From Rhizosphaericola sp047606825 (GTDB taxonomy: Bacteria; Bacteroidota; Bacteroidia; Chitinophagales; Chitinophagaceae), in assembly GCA_047606825.1 (NCBI GenBank), contig JASGDY010000060.1, forward strand, positions 1 through 64,000: a stretch of DNA of 64,000 nt. The letters are read 5' to 3'. Positions 18,417-27,537 of this stretch are shown one piece after another. The notes beneath the pieces are model-generated. The model searched no databases. It was not told the origin of the DNA and saw nothing but the letters and a program-made list of their open reading frames with translations. Numbering within the stretch: the first letter of the stretch is position 1; every line of letters begins with the position of its first letter. A program made the translations under genes and the position numbers.

Positions 18417-19283
18417 ATGGCTTCTGGTTTTTTTGCGATTTTGGATGATATAGCATCCCTTATGGACGATGTCGCCGTGACCAGCAAAGTGGCGGCCAAC
18501 AAGACGGCGGCGATACTGGGCGACGACCTTGCCGTCAATGCCAAAAAAGCGACGGGCTTCGTTTCTTCGCGCGAGCTGCCCGTGCTTTGGGGCATTACCA
18601 AAGGCTCGTTGGTGAACAAAGCAATCCTTGTCCCGATAGCATTGCTGCTCAATGCTTTTTTTCCGATTGCCATCAAATACATTTTGATGTTGGGCGCACT
18701 GTACCTAGCTTATGAAGGCGTGGAGAAAATCATTGAATACTTTTTGCACCGCAAGGAAAAAGAAGAGGAGACCACCGAGGATAAGCAAGGCAGCACGCCC
18801 ACGGACGAGAAAGCCAAAATCAAATCTGCCATCACCACCGACTTTATCCTGTCGATTGAAATTGTCATCATCGCCCTGGGAACCGTACTCGACCAAAGCC
18901 TGACGATACAGATATTGACTGTTTCGGTTGTATCGGTATTGGCGACGGTCGGCGTATATGGCATCGTTGCGCTGATTGTGCGCATGGACGATGCCGGCTA
19001 CGCTATCATCGGCAAGACGCACGACAAAGGCGTCCTGTCCAAGCTGGGACATCTATTGGTCAACGCGCTGCCTTTTATTATCAAGATATTGGGCGTTGTC
19101 GGGACGTTGGCATTATTGCTGGTTGCCGGCGGCATATTTGCGCACAAGATTGATTTTCTGCACCATCTGTGGCCGCAAGGGCCTACGGTCCTCAAGGAAT
19201 TTGGGTTTGGACTGGCGGCGGGACTGATAGCGGCTGCGCTGGCCGCAGCAGCGAAAGCGGTGGCGAAGCTGGTGGGAAAATGA
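18417..19283 (+). CDS. DUF808 membrane protein (YedI-like)
   Basis: A 288-aa inner-membrane protein of the DUF808 family, the family of Escherichia coli YedI; function unknown. It starts MASGFFAILDDIASLMDD and contains VTSKVAANKTAAILGDDLAVNA and SRELPVLWGITKGS, all family hallmarks, followed by several membrane helices and a Glu/Lys-rich cytoplasmic loop near residue 115 (HRKEKEEETTEDK). I chose the ATG at 18417 since the upstream in-frame ATG at 18330 overlaps the previous gene and adds 29 unmatched residues. Confidence 0.9.
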   Translation: MASGFFAILDDIASLMDDVAVTSKVAANKTAAILGDDLAVNAKKATGFVSSRELPVLWGITKGSLVNKAILVPIALLLNAFFPIAIKYILMLGALYLAYEGVEKIIEYFLHRKEKEEETTEDKQGSTPTDEKAKIKSAITTDFILSIEIVIIALGTVLDQSLTIQILTVSVVSVLATVGVYGIVALIVRMDDAGYAIIGKTHDKGVLSKLGHLLVNALPFIIKILGVVGTLALLLVAGGIFAHKIDFLHHLWPQGPTVLKEFGFGLAAGLIAAALAAAAKAVAKLVGK

Positions 19284-19320
19284 TTTGCGGCATTGGGAAG
19301 ATAAGTACAAATATGAAGAT

Positions 19321-19575
19321 ATGGACGCAAAACTCACATTGAAACTGGACAAAAGCGTCATAGAACGCGCTAAAAAATATGCATCGGAAAAGAAACTCAG
19401 CTTGTCAAGCGTGATTGAAAATTACCTTGATTCATTGACACGTGGACAAGACGGCACATTTGAGATATCGCCTTTCGTAAAAAGTATTTCAAACGGAAAT
19501 AAACTCCCAACTGAAATAAACTCCAAACAGTTACGGGAATCCTATACGGACTTTCTGGACAGAAAATATCAATAG
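19321..19575 (+). CDS. Antitoxin, DUF6364-like
   Basis: An 84-aa protein beginning MDAKLTLKLDKSVIERAKKY, the normal start of DUF6364-type antitoxins with a ribbon-helix-helix-like DNA-binding N-terminus. The C-terminal half (SPFVKSISNGNKLPTEIN) should wrap the toxin. The ATG at 19321 is preferred over one 12 codons earlier. It is followed after 2 bp by a PIN-domain toxin gene, a classic VapBC-like layout in which the antitoxin also represses the operon. The toxin frame is broken (see next entry). Confidence 0.85.
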   Translation: MDAKLTLKLDKSVIERAKKYASEKKLSLSSVIENYLDSLTRGQDGTFEISPFVKSISNGNKLPTEINSKQLRESYTDFLDRKYQ

Positions 19576-19577
19576 AT

Positions 19578-19987
19578 ATGCAAAAAGTATTTTTGGACAC
19601 CAACATCATCATTGATTTCCTTGGTGAAAGGGCAGACTTTTATGCTCCTGCGGCAAAAGTTCTAACGCTGGCAGACAAAAAGAAAATTAGACTCTATACT
19701 TCGCCGACTTCCGTCTCTAATACCTATTACCTGCTCACAAAATATGAAAATGCCAAAACGGCAATGGAAAAATCAGGAATTTTAAACTGCTCTGTTCTAT
19801 GTCAATTATGGACGATGAAGTGGTTGACAAGGCAATGAATGCCGACTTTAAAGATTTCGAAGATGCGATGCAATATTTCAGTGCTGTCGCTTCTAATTGC
19901 TACGTTCTCCTCACTCGGAACCAAAAGGATTTTAAAAATGCGCTTATTCCCGTAATGGACGCGGGAAGCTATCTGCAAATGTTCTAA
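19578..19987 (+). pseudogene. PIN-domain toxin, frameshifted
   Basis: The PIN ribonuclease of the toxin-antitoxin pair, split into two frames. The first frame gives MQKVFLDTNIIIDFLGERA with the PIN acid D7 and reads as far as KTAMEK; the second gives IRNFKLLCSMSIMDDEVVDKA followed by the conserved DFEDAMQYFSA and TRNQKDF. The two join cleanly if one A is added to the A5 run at 19768-19772 (ATGGAAAAATC), which would yield a 136-aa protein, the normal size. So a single-base loss in a homopolymer inactivated the toxin, unless the shift is programmed or a sequencing error. As read, the product is an 86-aa fragment lacking the C-terminal acidic residues. Confidence 0.85.
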
Positions 19988-19990
19988 TCG

Positions 19991-21175
19991 TCATTTTTGT
20001 ATCTTAAACAATAGGTGTTCCTGTTTAAGATTGCTCACTTCAATGATGTATTTTCTTTTGGGGAATATGGCAAGTGCCGTTTTAGCAAGACCCGATTTGT
20101 TTTCGATTTCAATGACGTCAATAGGTATAGCGGTCTGTATATCATCGTTGCTACTGTAGACTTTCACCATAATAGGAAAGTCTATAGTAATTTTATTGGT
20201 AGGAATAAACAGCGGAACTTTACCATTTTCAAAAATCCATTCTGGGCGGTTATATTTGTTTTGCGTATCTGGTATATAGACGGCGATATCGGTGTTTTTT
20301 CCAGACAAGACGTTTCCTTTCGTGTCAACAAACACGGTATAATCAGCGGCATTTAGCAGTTGCCTTTCAGGGCGTTCAAGATTTTTAAAAAAGCGTTCCC
20401 CAAGATAGACTTGATTGACGGTAAGCGGGTCGATGCCTGTCGTTTCCTTTAATTCGGAAGCCATCGTTTTATAGCCGTTTTTTAATGGGTTCTCTGATAT
20501 ATGGTCAAAACCGCAGTATATAATAATTTTTGCATCTGGGTGGGATTGTAGATAAACATTGATGTTTTTTGCCTCATTCAGTTCCCTATATTTAAAATTG
20601 GGGAGAGTGTCTTCATAAGGCAAGAGCTTGTAACCTAATCCCACGGCTTCCCTAATCAAGTTTCCAAACTGAGGCTCGCATGAATAATAGCCAGAGTGTA
20701 AAGTAGGATGGTTTTGATGCTCAAAATTCAAATCATTGGCAAATGTTTCTGCGGCAAAAACAGTGTATCCTATGTTTTTTAATGGCTGAAGGAGTGTGGT
20801 TAAAAAAACGCGGTTTCTGGGATTGTAATGTGCTTCGTTGACAATGATAATCTGTGCTTTTTTTGCTTTGTCGATAATATACTTTTGAGCAGGGGTAGCC
20901 TTCAATGTATTGACATATTTTTTTATACTATCTGATATCTCAACGACTTCTTCTTTTCGCGGAATATCATACTTGACCAACGCGTCTTTATAAAGACCGA
21001 TGAACGAAAGGTCGGAAGCTGCAACGCCCCCATGATAATAAAAACCGGAATCTTGGCTATGGCATTTTTGTTCAATGACAGACTTAAACAAATAAACAGA
21101 GTCTCTCAACGATTGCGCTTGGCTTACTATGCACAAGAACATCATTATGGTCAACAAACTTGCTTTTTTACCCAT
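19991..21175 (-). CDS. Secreted EreA/ChaN-like fold protein
   Basis: A 394-aa exported protein with a signal peptide (1-20, cut near SQAQ). The central domain has IIIVNEAHYNPRNRVFLTTLL and YTVFAAETFAN, followed by a His-containing segment EHQNHPTLHSGYYSCEPQFG and IIIYCGFDHISENP. This pattern of a GE/NEAH motif followed by an AxE motif is that of the erythromycin-esterase / ChaN / TIKI superfamily. The exact activity is not predictable; an antibiotic-resistance role is not implied. The base composition is more AT-rich than the genes on either side, and together with the neighbouring toxin-antitoxin remnant this suggests acquired DNA. Confidence 0.6.
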   Translation of the reverse strand: MGKKASLLTIMMFLCIVSQAQSLRDSVYLFKSVIEQKCHSQDSGFYYHGGVAASDLSFIGLYKDALVKYDIPRKEEVVEISDSIKKYVNTLKATPAQKYIIDKAKKAQIIIVNEAHYNPRNRVFLTTLLQPLKNIGYTVFAAETFANDLNFEHQNHPTLHSGYYSCEPQFGNLIREAVGLGYKLLPYEDTLPNFKYRELNEAKNINVYLQSHPDAKIIIYCGFDHISENPLKNGYKTMASELKETTGIDPLTVNQVYLGERFFKNLERPERQLLNAADYTVFVDTKGNVLSGKNTDIAVYIPDTQNKYNRPEWIFENGKVPLFIPTNKITIDFPIMVKVYSSNDDIQTAIPIDVIEIENKSGLAKTALAIFPKRKYIIEVSNLKQEHLLFKIQK

Positions 21176-21320
21176 ATTGTCGATGTTTGAAACATAAAAC
21201 TAGTGGAATAGTTTTAAATAGCGACAACACTTTTCTTCTCCGCAGTCTTCCGAAGGGGATTTCGCGGGGAAGAAAAAGGGGGTCGCGGTGAGTGTTTTTT
21301 TACTTTTGCCTATTTAGAGA

Positions 21321-21443
21321 CTGTTTGAGTTAAGTTTTTCTGTACGGTTTTATATGCTTCCAAGACATAAAAACGTGTATTCCTTCCCGCAAAGTCCCCG
21401 CCGCGGGAGACTGTGCGGAGAAGGAAATAAATAACTCAAACAG
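21321..21443. repeat. 123-bp inverted-repeat element (MITE-like)
   Basis: Perfect 12-nt terminal repeats CTGTTTGAGTTA (21321-21332) and TAACTCAAACAG (21432-21443) bound a small non-coding element. Its interior contains, on the minus strand, CTTCTCCGCACAGTCTCCCG and CGGCGGGGACTTTGCGGGAA. A related copy of that interior lies just outside at about 21234-21276 in the same window and a further piece at 253-276. No transposase is present, so a non-autonomous element is the simplest reading. Confidence 0.55.
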
Positions 21444-21458
21444 CTTCTTACTTTTTCC

Positions 21459-23237
21459 TTAATAGTAAATCGGCTTGTCCAGTTTTTTGGCGATGCGGTA
21501 GGCGGCGTTCATCAACCCGACATGGCTGTAAGCCTGCGGAAAATTGCCCCACTGGCTGCCGTCAAGCTCGTCGACGTCTTCGCTGAAGAGTCCGAGGTCG
21601 TTGGAATAATGCATCAACTGCTCAAATGTCGATATCGCGTCCCGATTACGGCCCACCATCGCCAGTGCCTCCACATACCAAAAAGCACAAATCAAAAAAG
21701 TGGCAGACGGTTTTCCAAAATCATCAGTATGGACATAACGGTAAAACAGCCCGTTTTTGCCGCGCAGTTCACGTTCCAGTCCGCGGAGATGGTCGCGGGC
21801 CTTTTGGCTGTGCGGGTCGAGGTAGTTCATGACGATAAGCTGGAGCGTGCTGGCATCGAGATAAGGGCTTCCAACGGCATGTGTGTACACTTTCCGCACA
21901 GGGTCGTAGCACGCCTCGATGTGCCGTTGCGCGGTCTTGATGAGTTTGAGGGCGCGGGTAATCAGATTTTTGTCACCAACGGAACGGGCCATTTTGAGCG
22001 CCGCCTTTGCACCGGCCCATTGGAACAGGTTGGTATAGCAGTGGATATTGGGCATATTGCGGAACTCCCAGATGCCGGCGTCTTTTTCGTCCACCGTTTT
22101 TTCGATTTTTTTCAAGATAAAATCAATCCATCGGGACGAGTCGTTCCTTTCGTCCACCGTGAAACGCTTGTCGACATACAGCGGCAACAGGGAAATCAGC
22201 ACCTGGCCGTAAATATCGTTCTGTATGTGTTCATAAGCCTGGTTGCCGATACGCACGGGAGTGTTGCCCATATAACCATTGAGGTCGAGCGTCATTTCCG
22301 TGAGTTGTTTTTCGCCGGTGATGCCGTACAACGGTTGGTAACGGTCATTTTCGGTATAGGAAATACTGGCGATATAGGAAAAATACTTTTCCAGCTCGTC
22401 AAAATGGCCAATACTGCTGAGCGCACTGATGACATAGTGCGTATCGCGCAGCCAGCAATAACGGTAGTCCCAGTTGCGGGTTTCGCCGGGAAACTCGGGC
22501 AAGCTGGTCGTACTGGCGGCGATAAAAGCACCCGTGTCCTCAAACTGGTGCAGCTTCAACGCCAGTGCCGAACGGATAACGGCAGTCTGGTAAAAACTTA
22601 ATATACTCGACCCTTTTACCCAGTTGCGCCAATAGAGAATGGTCGCCTGGAGAAACCTTTCGAACGTAGATTCCAGCTCCGCCTCAAACGGCGAACCATA
22701 GGAAAGGATAAAATACCGCGTGCTGTCCAGCACGAAATAACGCTCTTCCACGATATAGTTAATGGAACTGTTGGTCGTCAGGCGCATATTGACATCGCCG
22801 TAACCGTAATGGAGATGGTTGCTGCCGATACCTGGTTTCAGCGCAATCTTGCCATAGTCCAGTACCGGCCGGCAGACGACTTTCACGCGTGGTTCGCCAC
22901 TGAGCAGCTCCACTTTTCGGAATAGGCCGAGTGGGCGGAAAATCCGGTTGTTGTTCTGGAAACGCGGCGCAAAATCCGTAATCCGGTATTTGCCAAAAGG
23001 ATTGCTGATTTCCGTGCAGAGGATATTGGTATTTTCGAGATAGTATTGCCGCGACGTGTATTCGCCCTCGGGCAGGATGGAAAACTCGCCGCCTTTCTCC
23101 TCGTCCAGAAGCCCTCCAAAAACAAACGAACTGTCAAACTTGGGCCAGCACAACCAAGAGATATTGGTGTCCTTCCGGACATGGGCAATATAGGAACAGT
23201 TGCCAACGATGCCTGCATTGTAAGTGTGTTTTGCCAT
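21459..23237 (-). CDS. GH15 glucoamylase/trehalase-like enzyme
   Basis: A 592-aa glycoside hydrolase family 15 protein that should release glucose from alpha-glucans or split trehalose by inversion. The N-terminal sandwich begins with NAGIVGNCSYIAHV and ISWLCWPKFDSS; the (alpha/alpha)6 barrel contains WDYRYCWLRDTHYV, the likely acid E391 in DAGIWEFRN and the likely base E553 in LFSEDVDELDG. No signal peptide is seen, so it is probably cytoplasmic, acting on stored or imported glucan. The start is the family-typical one. It stands alone, divergent from the desaturase gene. Confidence 0.93.
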   Translation of the reverse strand: MAKHTYNAGIVGNCSYIAHVRKDTNISWLCWPKFDSSFVFGGLLDEEKGGEFSILPEGEYTSRQYYLENTNILCTEISNPFGKYRITDFAPRFQNNNRIFRPLGLFRKVELLSGEPRVKVVCRPVLDYGKIALKPGIGSNHLHYGYGDVNMRLTTNSSINYIVEERYFVLDSTRYFILSYGSPFEAELESTFERFLQATILYWRNWVKGSSILSFYQTAVIRSALALKLHQFEDTGAFIAASTTSLPEFPGETRNWDYRYCWLRDTHYVISALSSIGHFDELEKYFSYIASISYTENDRYQPLYGITGEKQLTEMTLDLNGYMGNTPVRIGNQAYEHIQNDIYGQVLISLLPLYVDKRFTVDERNDSSRWIDFILKKIEKTVDEKDAGIWEFRNMPNIHCYTNLFQWAGAKAALKMARSVGDKNLITRALKLIKTAQRHIEACYDPVRKVYTHAVGSPYLDASTLQLIVMNYLDPHSQKARDHLRGLERELRGKNGLFYRYVHTDDFGKPSATFLICAFWYVEALAMVGRNRDAISTFEQLMHYSNDLGLFSEDVDELDGSQWGNFPQAYSHVGLMNAAYRIAKKLDKPIYY

Positions 23238-23561
23238 AAATTCAGAATCTTTTGTCGTAATATATCAAAAAATCACCCATTAACTGGTAATAAAAAGAAA
23301 AAAATTGGAGGCAAAGAGCGCAAGCTATCGCTGATACCCTTATCTTCGTAATTAACAACAAGAAAATATTTATATAAATCCAAACTTGTATGAGTGTTGT
23401 GATAACCGCAAAATGACGTTTTTCGTACCAGCCAACGCCAATGGACGATTGACAGGTTTTTGCTTTTTACTTTTGACTTAATCTGTAAACCATACCATAT
23501 CATTTTTCACTTTACAAAATTATTGTGTTATCCCGTCTTTATCAACTGTAATTAATACCAC
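23238..23561. other. Divergent intergenic region, GH15 / desaturase
   Basis: A 324-bp gap between divergent genes. It carries the pyrimidine-rich tract GTTTTTGCTTTTTACTTTTGACTTAATC near 23455-23485, the same text that precedes other genes in the window. No gene, RNA or clear two-part promoter is recognised. Confidence 0.4.
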
Positions 23562-24608
23562 ATGTCTTTAAAAAGAAATAGCTTCTCGTGGTCTGACGAC
23601 TGCGAGCCGCATAAGCTGCGCACCAAGGAAATCATCGTTGACCATCCCGAAATAAGGGAATTGATAGGTCGCAATCCGTACACATTTTTGATTGTTCTGT
23701 TTTGTGTCGGGTTACAGACGGCACTGGCCTATTTCCTACGCGACTCGTCTTGGTGGCTGGTCTTGGTGGTAGCTTATTGTGTAGGGGCATTTGCCTGCCA
23801 TACATTGTTTGTATGCGTGCATGAAGCGTCGCACAACCTGATTTTCAAAAACCGCAAGCTCAATACGTTTGCCAGTCTGGTCGCCAACCTGCCGCTGGTC
23901 TTTGCCAGTTCCATCTCTTTCAAAAAGTACCACCTGAAGCACCACGCTTACCAAGGCATCGAAGCACTGGATGCCGACATGCCCAACAAATGGGAAGCGC
24001 AACTCGTCGGCAACTCGTCATTTAGAAAAGCTCTGTGGTTGCTTTTTTACCCTATTGTGCAGGCAAGCCGTCTGGGCAGGATGAACAAGGAAATCAAGCT
24101 TTTTGACCGAGAAATGGCACTCAACTGGCTGATACAGATTGTGTACGTTGCAGCGATTATCTACTTTTTTGGATGGAAGGCCATTGTCTTCCAGTTAGCG
24201 AGTTTCTTCTTTTCCGTCGGGCTGCATCCGTTGGGCGCACGCTGGGTACAGGAACATTTCCTGACGCACGGCGAGGAACAGGAAACCAAAAGCTACTATG
24301 GGCCGCTGAACGTTGTCAACCTCAACGTGGGATTCCACAACGAACACCACGACTTCCCTTCCGTCCCCTGGAACCACCTTCCCAAACTCAACAAGATGGC
24401 GCACGAGCATTATGACAACTTGGGTTCGCACAAGTCCTACACGGCATTGCTGTTCCAGTTTTTGTTTGACCGCAACCTGTCTGTATTTTCCCGGATGGCG
24501 CGCAACAACCGCGGCAAATCTGCCAAGTCTGTGAAGGAAAAATCCGTTCCCGCCCCCGGTCAGCAATCCGTCGGCCAACCCATATTGGCAAATGAATTGG
24601 AACGCTAA
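23562..24608 (+). CDS. Sphingolipid delta-4 desaturase-like fatty acid desaturase
   Basis: A 348-aa integral membrane di-iron desaturase whose best recognisable relatives are eukaryotic dihydroceramide delta-4 desaturases (DEGS family). Three histidine boxes bind the iron pair: HEASH (H87-H91), HLKHH (H124-H128) and HNEHH (H259-H263). Beyond these, the segments SISFKKYHLKHHAYQG, SVGLHPLGARWVQEHF, SYYGPLNVVNLNVGFHNEHHDFP and YDNLGSHKSY follow DEGS almost block for block, and the N-terminus keeps the PH..R..EI...PEIREL lead-in. Membrane helices lie around 45-85 and 190-225. Since many Bacteroidota make sphingolipids, a role in desaturating (dihydro)ceramide is a reasonable inference, not proven. 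The C-terminal 30 residues are low-complexity. Confidence 0.85.
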   Translation: MSLKRNSFSWSDDCEPHKLRTKEIIVDHPEIRELIGRNPYTFLIVLFCVGLQTALAYFLRDSSWWLVLVVAYCVGAFACHTLFVCVHEASHNLIFKNRKLNTFASLVANLPLVFASSISFKKYHLKHHAYQGIEALDADMPNKWEAQLVGNSSFRKALWLLFYPIVQASRLGRMNKEIKLFDREMALNWLIQIVYVAAIIYFFGWKAIVFQLASFFFSVGLHPLGARWVQEHFLTHGEEQETKSYYGPLNVVNLNVGFHNEHHDFPSVPWNHLPKLNKMAHEHYDNLGSHKSYTALLFQFLFDRNLSVFSRMARNNRGKSAKSVKEKSVPAPGQQSVGQPILANELER

Positions 24609-24610
24609 TC

Positions 24611-25342
24611 TTACAACCTCAGGCAATGCATCAGCTCTGCCCTTCGTCTGGAGGACACTTCCAGACGTGTACCGTCCCGCAAGGTGAGAATGCCGCTTCT
24701 TTCGTATTTCTTCACGTATTCCAGGTTGACAAGATGGGAATTGTGGACACGGAAGAAACCGTGTGCTGACAACATTTCCTCAAACTGTTTCAAGGTGCGC
24801 GCGATTACATACTTTCCGGCGTCCGAGGTATGGACATGCGTATAGTTGACGTCCGATTCGCAGCGGACGATATCTGCTATATTGACAAATTCATAGCCGT
24901 CGGCGGTAGGGATGCTGATTTTTTTGTTGGGATTTCCGGACGAAAGATGCGATAGTAGCACGTTTATTTTCCCCAAAACATTTTCCTTTTCTTTTTTGTC
25001 CAATGCTTTTCTTATAGCGCGTTCCAGGTCTTCGCGGCCGACAGGTTTCAAGAGATAGTCAATAGCCGAAAATTCAAATGCGCGGACAGCATATTGTTCA
25101 TACGCCGTCGTGAACACGAGGCTAAAACCTTGGTACGAAACGGACTGCAACACATCGAATCCGGTCTGGTCATGCAACTGTACATCCAGAAACAAAATAT
25201 CTGGTTGTATCGTATTGATACCCTTGACGGCAGCGGCGACATTGTCGTAAGTCACGATGTCTGTGTCATGGTAAGGTGCGAGGAATGCCAACAACCTGTC
25301 CGAGCAATGCTGTTCGTCGTCTACAATGGCTATGGATGTCAT
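24611..25342 (-). CDS. LytTR response regulator
   Basis: A 243-aa two-component regulator. The receiver domain has the acidic pocket IVDDE (8-10), the phospho-acceptor D53 in ILFLDVQLHD, and the conserved Lys in YLLKPVGRED. The C-terminal LytTR domain (about 140-243), with IVRCESDVNYTHVHT and FFRVHNSHLVNLEYVKKYER, binds DNA as a beta-sheet fold. It lies 10 bp downstream of a histidine kinase in the same orientation, so the two form one system. Its last codons are 2 bp from the convergent desaturase gene. Targets are not evident from sequence. Confidence 0.93.
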   Translation of the reverse strand: MTSIAIVDDEQHCSDRLLAFLAPYHDTDIVTYDNVAAAVKGINTIQPDILFLDVQLHDQTGFDVLQSVSYQGFSLVFTTAYEQYAVRAFEFSAIDYLLKPVGREDLERAIRKALDKKEKENVLGKINVLLSHLSSGNPNKKISIPTADGYEFVNIADIVRCESDVNYTHVHTSDAGKYVIARTLKQFEEMLSAHGFFRVHNSHLVNLEYVKKYERSGILTLRDGTRLEVSSRRRAELMHCLRL

Positions 25343-25352
25343 CTATCGTTGT

Positions 25353-27365
25353 TTAAAATGCGAATGTTAAGGGTAACGCTATTTCAATTCTTGTACCGCT
25401 CTTGTTTTCCTTGTCTATAATATGCAGCGCGGCAGTGGCGTTCCGTTGTTGGTTCAATATTTTAAGACGGTTTTCGGTGATGGAAATACCGAAAGACTTG
25501 CGTTTGTTTTCGACATCGACATTCCTGCCCTCGCCATTGTCGTCCACGACACACACCAACACCTCTCCAAGTTTTTTAATTTCAACAAGGATGTGCCCCG
25601 CGGTTTCTTTTTGTTTAAACCCATGCCAGATGCTGTTTTCGACAAAGGGTTGCAGCAACAGCGGAGGCACCATAATATTGTCCGTATCCAAATCTGCTGC
25701 CACATGCACCGCATAGGAAAAACGGCCGGGCAGCCTTTTGGATTCCACTTGTAGGTACAGTTCGATAAATTGCAGGTCGTCTCTCAACGGGATGAAATCC
25801 TGTTCGGAATGGGTCAACACCATACGCATCAACGACGCAAACTGCGACAAATATTCCTGTGCCTGTTCGTTGTTGTTTTTTAATATATAGTCTCCGATGG
25901 AGTTGAGCGAATTAAACACAAAATGCGGATTCATCTGCGCGCGCAGAGCCTTCAGTTCCGTTTCAGAGGCCAGGGCTTTCCATTCGGCTTCCTTTTGCCT
26001 GTTCACCGCATCGCGTCTGCGCTTGTATAGTACAAATCCTGTCGTCCCACCCAACAACAACAAAGTACCGCCCGCCAATATGGCTTTTTTGATAGTGGAC
26101 TGGCGTTGGATTTCAGCTTTTGACAACGCATCCCTTTTTTCAAAATCAAACTCCATCTGCTGGCGCGTAATGTCTTTTTCTTTTTCCGCATTAAAAATAC
26201 TGTCCCTCAAAGTTACGTGCTGCCGGAAATATGCCAATGCCCGCGCATAATCACCCTCTTGCTGGTATGTCTCGCCCAATGCCTGGAATGCCTCGCTTTG
26301 CCGTAACGGCGACGCGCTTTCCTTTGCCGCTGCCAATGCTTCTTTTTGGAGCGAAAGCCTTTGTGGGTCAGTGTTTTGATACGTATCCGACAATGACAGC
26401 AATGCTTCGGAAAGACCGTTTCGGTCATTGGTCGTTTTATAAACGGTGACTGCATTCCGTAGATAGATATTGGCTGAATCCAAGCGGTGCATTGCATTGT
26501 AGACCACTCCAATATTGGTGAGGTCGCTTGCAATACGGCGGTTGTTGCCGATGTCCTTGTTGATGACGAGTGCCTGCCTATAATAGTTTATCGCACGGTC
26601 GGGCCTGCCCTGCATATCGTAAATGGTGGCGATATTGCCGAGCGCATTGGCCTCTCCTTGACGGTTGCCCATGCTGCGGTAGGCATCGAGGCTTTGCCGT
26701 TGGTAACGCAAAGCCTTAGGATAATCTTTGAGGTTTTTGTACACAAGTCCGATGTTGGAGGCAATGTTGGCCTGTGCAGTGGAGTCGTTAAGAGCCGCAC
26801 GTTGTGCCCGAAGAAACGCGTCCAACGCACGCGGATAATCGTTCAGCGCGAGGAACACCACGCCCATATTACTCCATGACTGTTGTATGCCAGGGACAAA
26901 ATGGAGTTTTTCGAATATAGCCAACGCTTCCCCGTGGTCGTGTATAGCTGCGATATAGTTGTCGAGGTTATAGTAGTTCAACGCACGGTTGTTGAGCGTC
27001 TTGGCATAGTTGAGGCTGTTGCCGGACACCTTGTACAGGGCTAGCGACTTGGTGATTGCCGCCATCGCCAGCGAGTCGTTGCCCAATGCCCAGTAATTGA
27101 TGCTCTGTCGGCTGTATGCCTTAGCCATCCCTGCCGCGAAATGCAGCCGAGTGGCAAGTGCAAGTGCCTGGCCGGCATAGGCAAGGCCTTTTTCGGGGTC
27201 AACGGAATAATAATCGAAAGAAATTTCGGTCAACAGATTGACCCTATTGGTGTCCATCCCGGCATGGTTCAGTAAACGCAACAGGGAATCGATTTCCTCC
27301 CGCAGTTGCTGGGCGAAACAGGGAATAGGTATCCAAAAACAAAAGCACAACAATAGTTTTCCCAT
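25353..27365 (-). CDS. TPR-containing LytS-type sensor histidine kinase
   Basis: A 670-aa sensor: signal sequence (1-18), a long extracytoplasmic array of TPR repeats (about 30-390, each with a pattern like YPKALRYQRQSLDAYRSMGN), a coiled-coil stretch, one membrane helix (about 425-445, GGTLLLLGGTTGFVLY), then a His-kinase domain with H481 in NPHFVFNSLNSI and an ATPase with FVENSIWHGF and DNGEGR. This layout is common in Bacteroidota and pairs with LytTR regulators, as here. The ligand sensed by the TPR part is unknown. It is the first gene of a two-gene operon. Confidence 0.93.
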   Translation of the reverse strand: MGKLLLCFCFWIPIPCFAQQLREEIDSLLRLLNHAGMDTNRVNLLTEISFDYYSVDPEKGLAYAGQALALATRLHFAAGMAKAYSRQSINYWALGNDSLAMAAITKSLALYKVSGNSLNYAKTLNNRALNYYNLDNYIAAIHDHGEALAIFEKLHFVPGIQQSWSNMGVVFLALNDYPRALDAFLRAQRAALNDSTAQANIASNIGLVYKNLKDYPKALRYQRQSLDAYRSMGNRQGEANALGNIATIYDMQGRPDRAINYYRQALVINKDIGNNRRIASDLTNIGVVYNAMHRLDSANIYLRNAVTVYKTTNDRNGLSEALLSLSDTYQNTDPQRLSLQKEALAAAKESASPLRQSEAFQALGETYQQEGDYARALAYFRQHVTLRDSIFNAEKEKDITRQQMEFDFEKRDALSKAEIQRQSTIKKAILAGGTLLLLGGTTGFVLYKRRRDAVNRQKEAEWKALASETELKALRAQMNPHFVFNSLNSIGDYILKNNNEQAQEYLSQFASLMRMVLTHSEQDFIPLRDDLQFIELYLQVESKRLPGRFSYAVHVAADLDTDNIMVPPLLLQPFVENSIWHGFKQKETAGHILVEIKKLGEVLVCVVDDNGEGRNVDVENKRKSFGISITENRLKILNQQRNATAALHIIDKENKSGTRIEIALPLTFAF

Positions 27366-27537
27366 ACAGCGCAGATTTGCCTCTCTCCATCAAATATAGA
27401 CCACGCTTTCCATTTACGGAAAATCATTTTTTTTCGGCAGTTAATCAGTCCGTGACGACATAAAATAAAAGGACAGTTTTCGAGAAAACAGAGACCGCTA
27501 ATTTTATAGTGTCCTACTCAATTTAAAAACGACAATC

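Noticed and set aside
19991..21175. Considered as an erythromycin esterase (resistance gene)
   Set aside because: Only the general superfamily motifs fit; the protein is exported and differs from known EreA/EreB, so a resistance call is not supported.
21522..22601. Long open frame on the plus strand opposite the GH15 gene
   Set aside because: It is the antisense shadow of a clear GH15 enzyme and has no recognisable domain; its length follows from codon composition.
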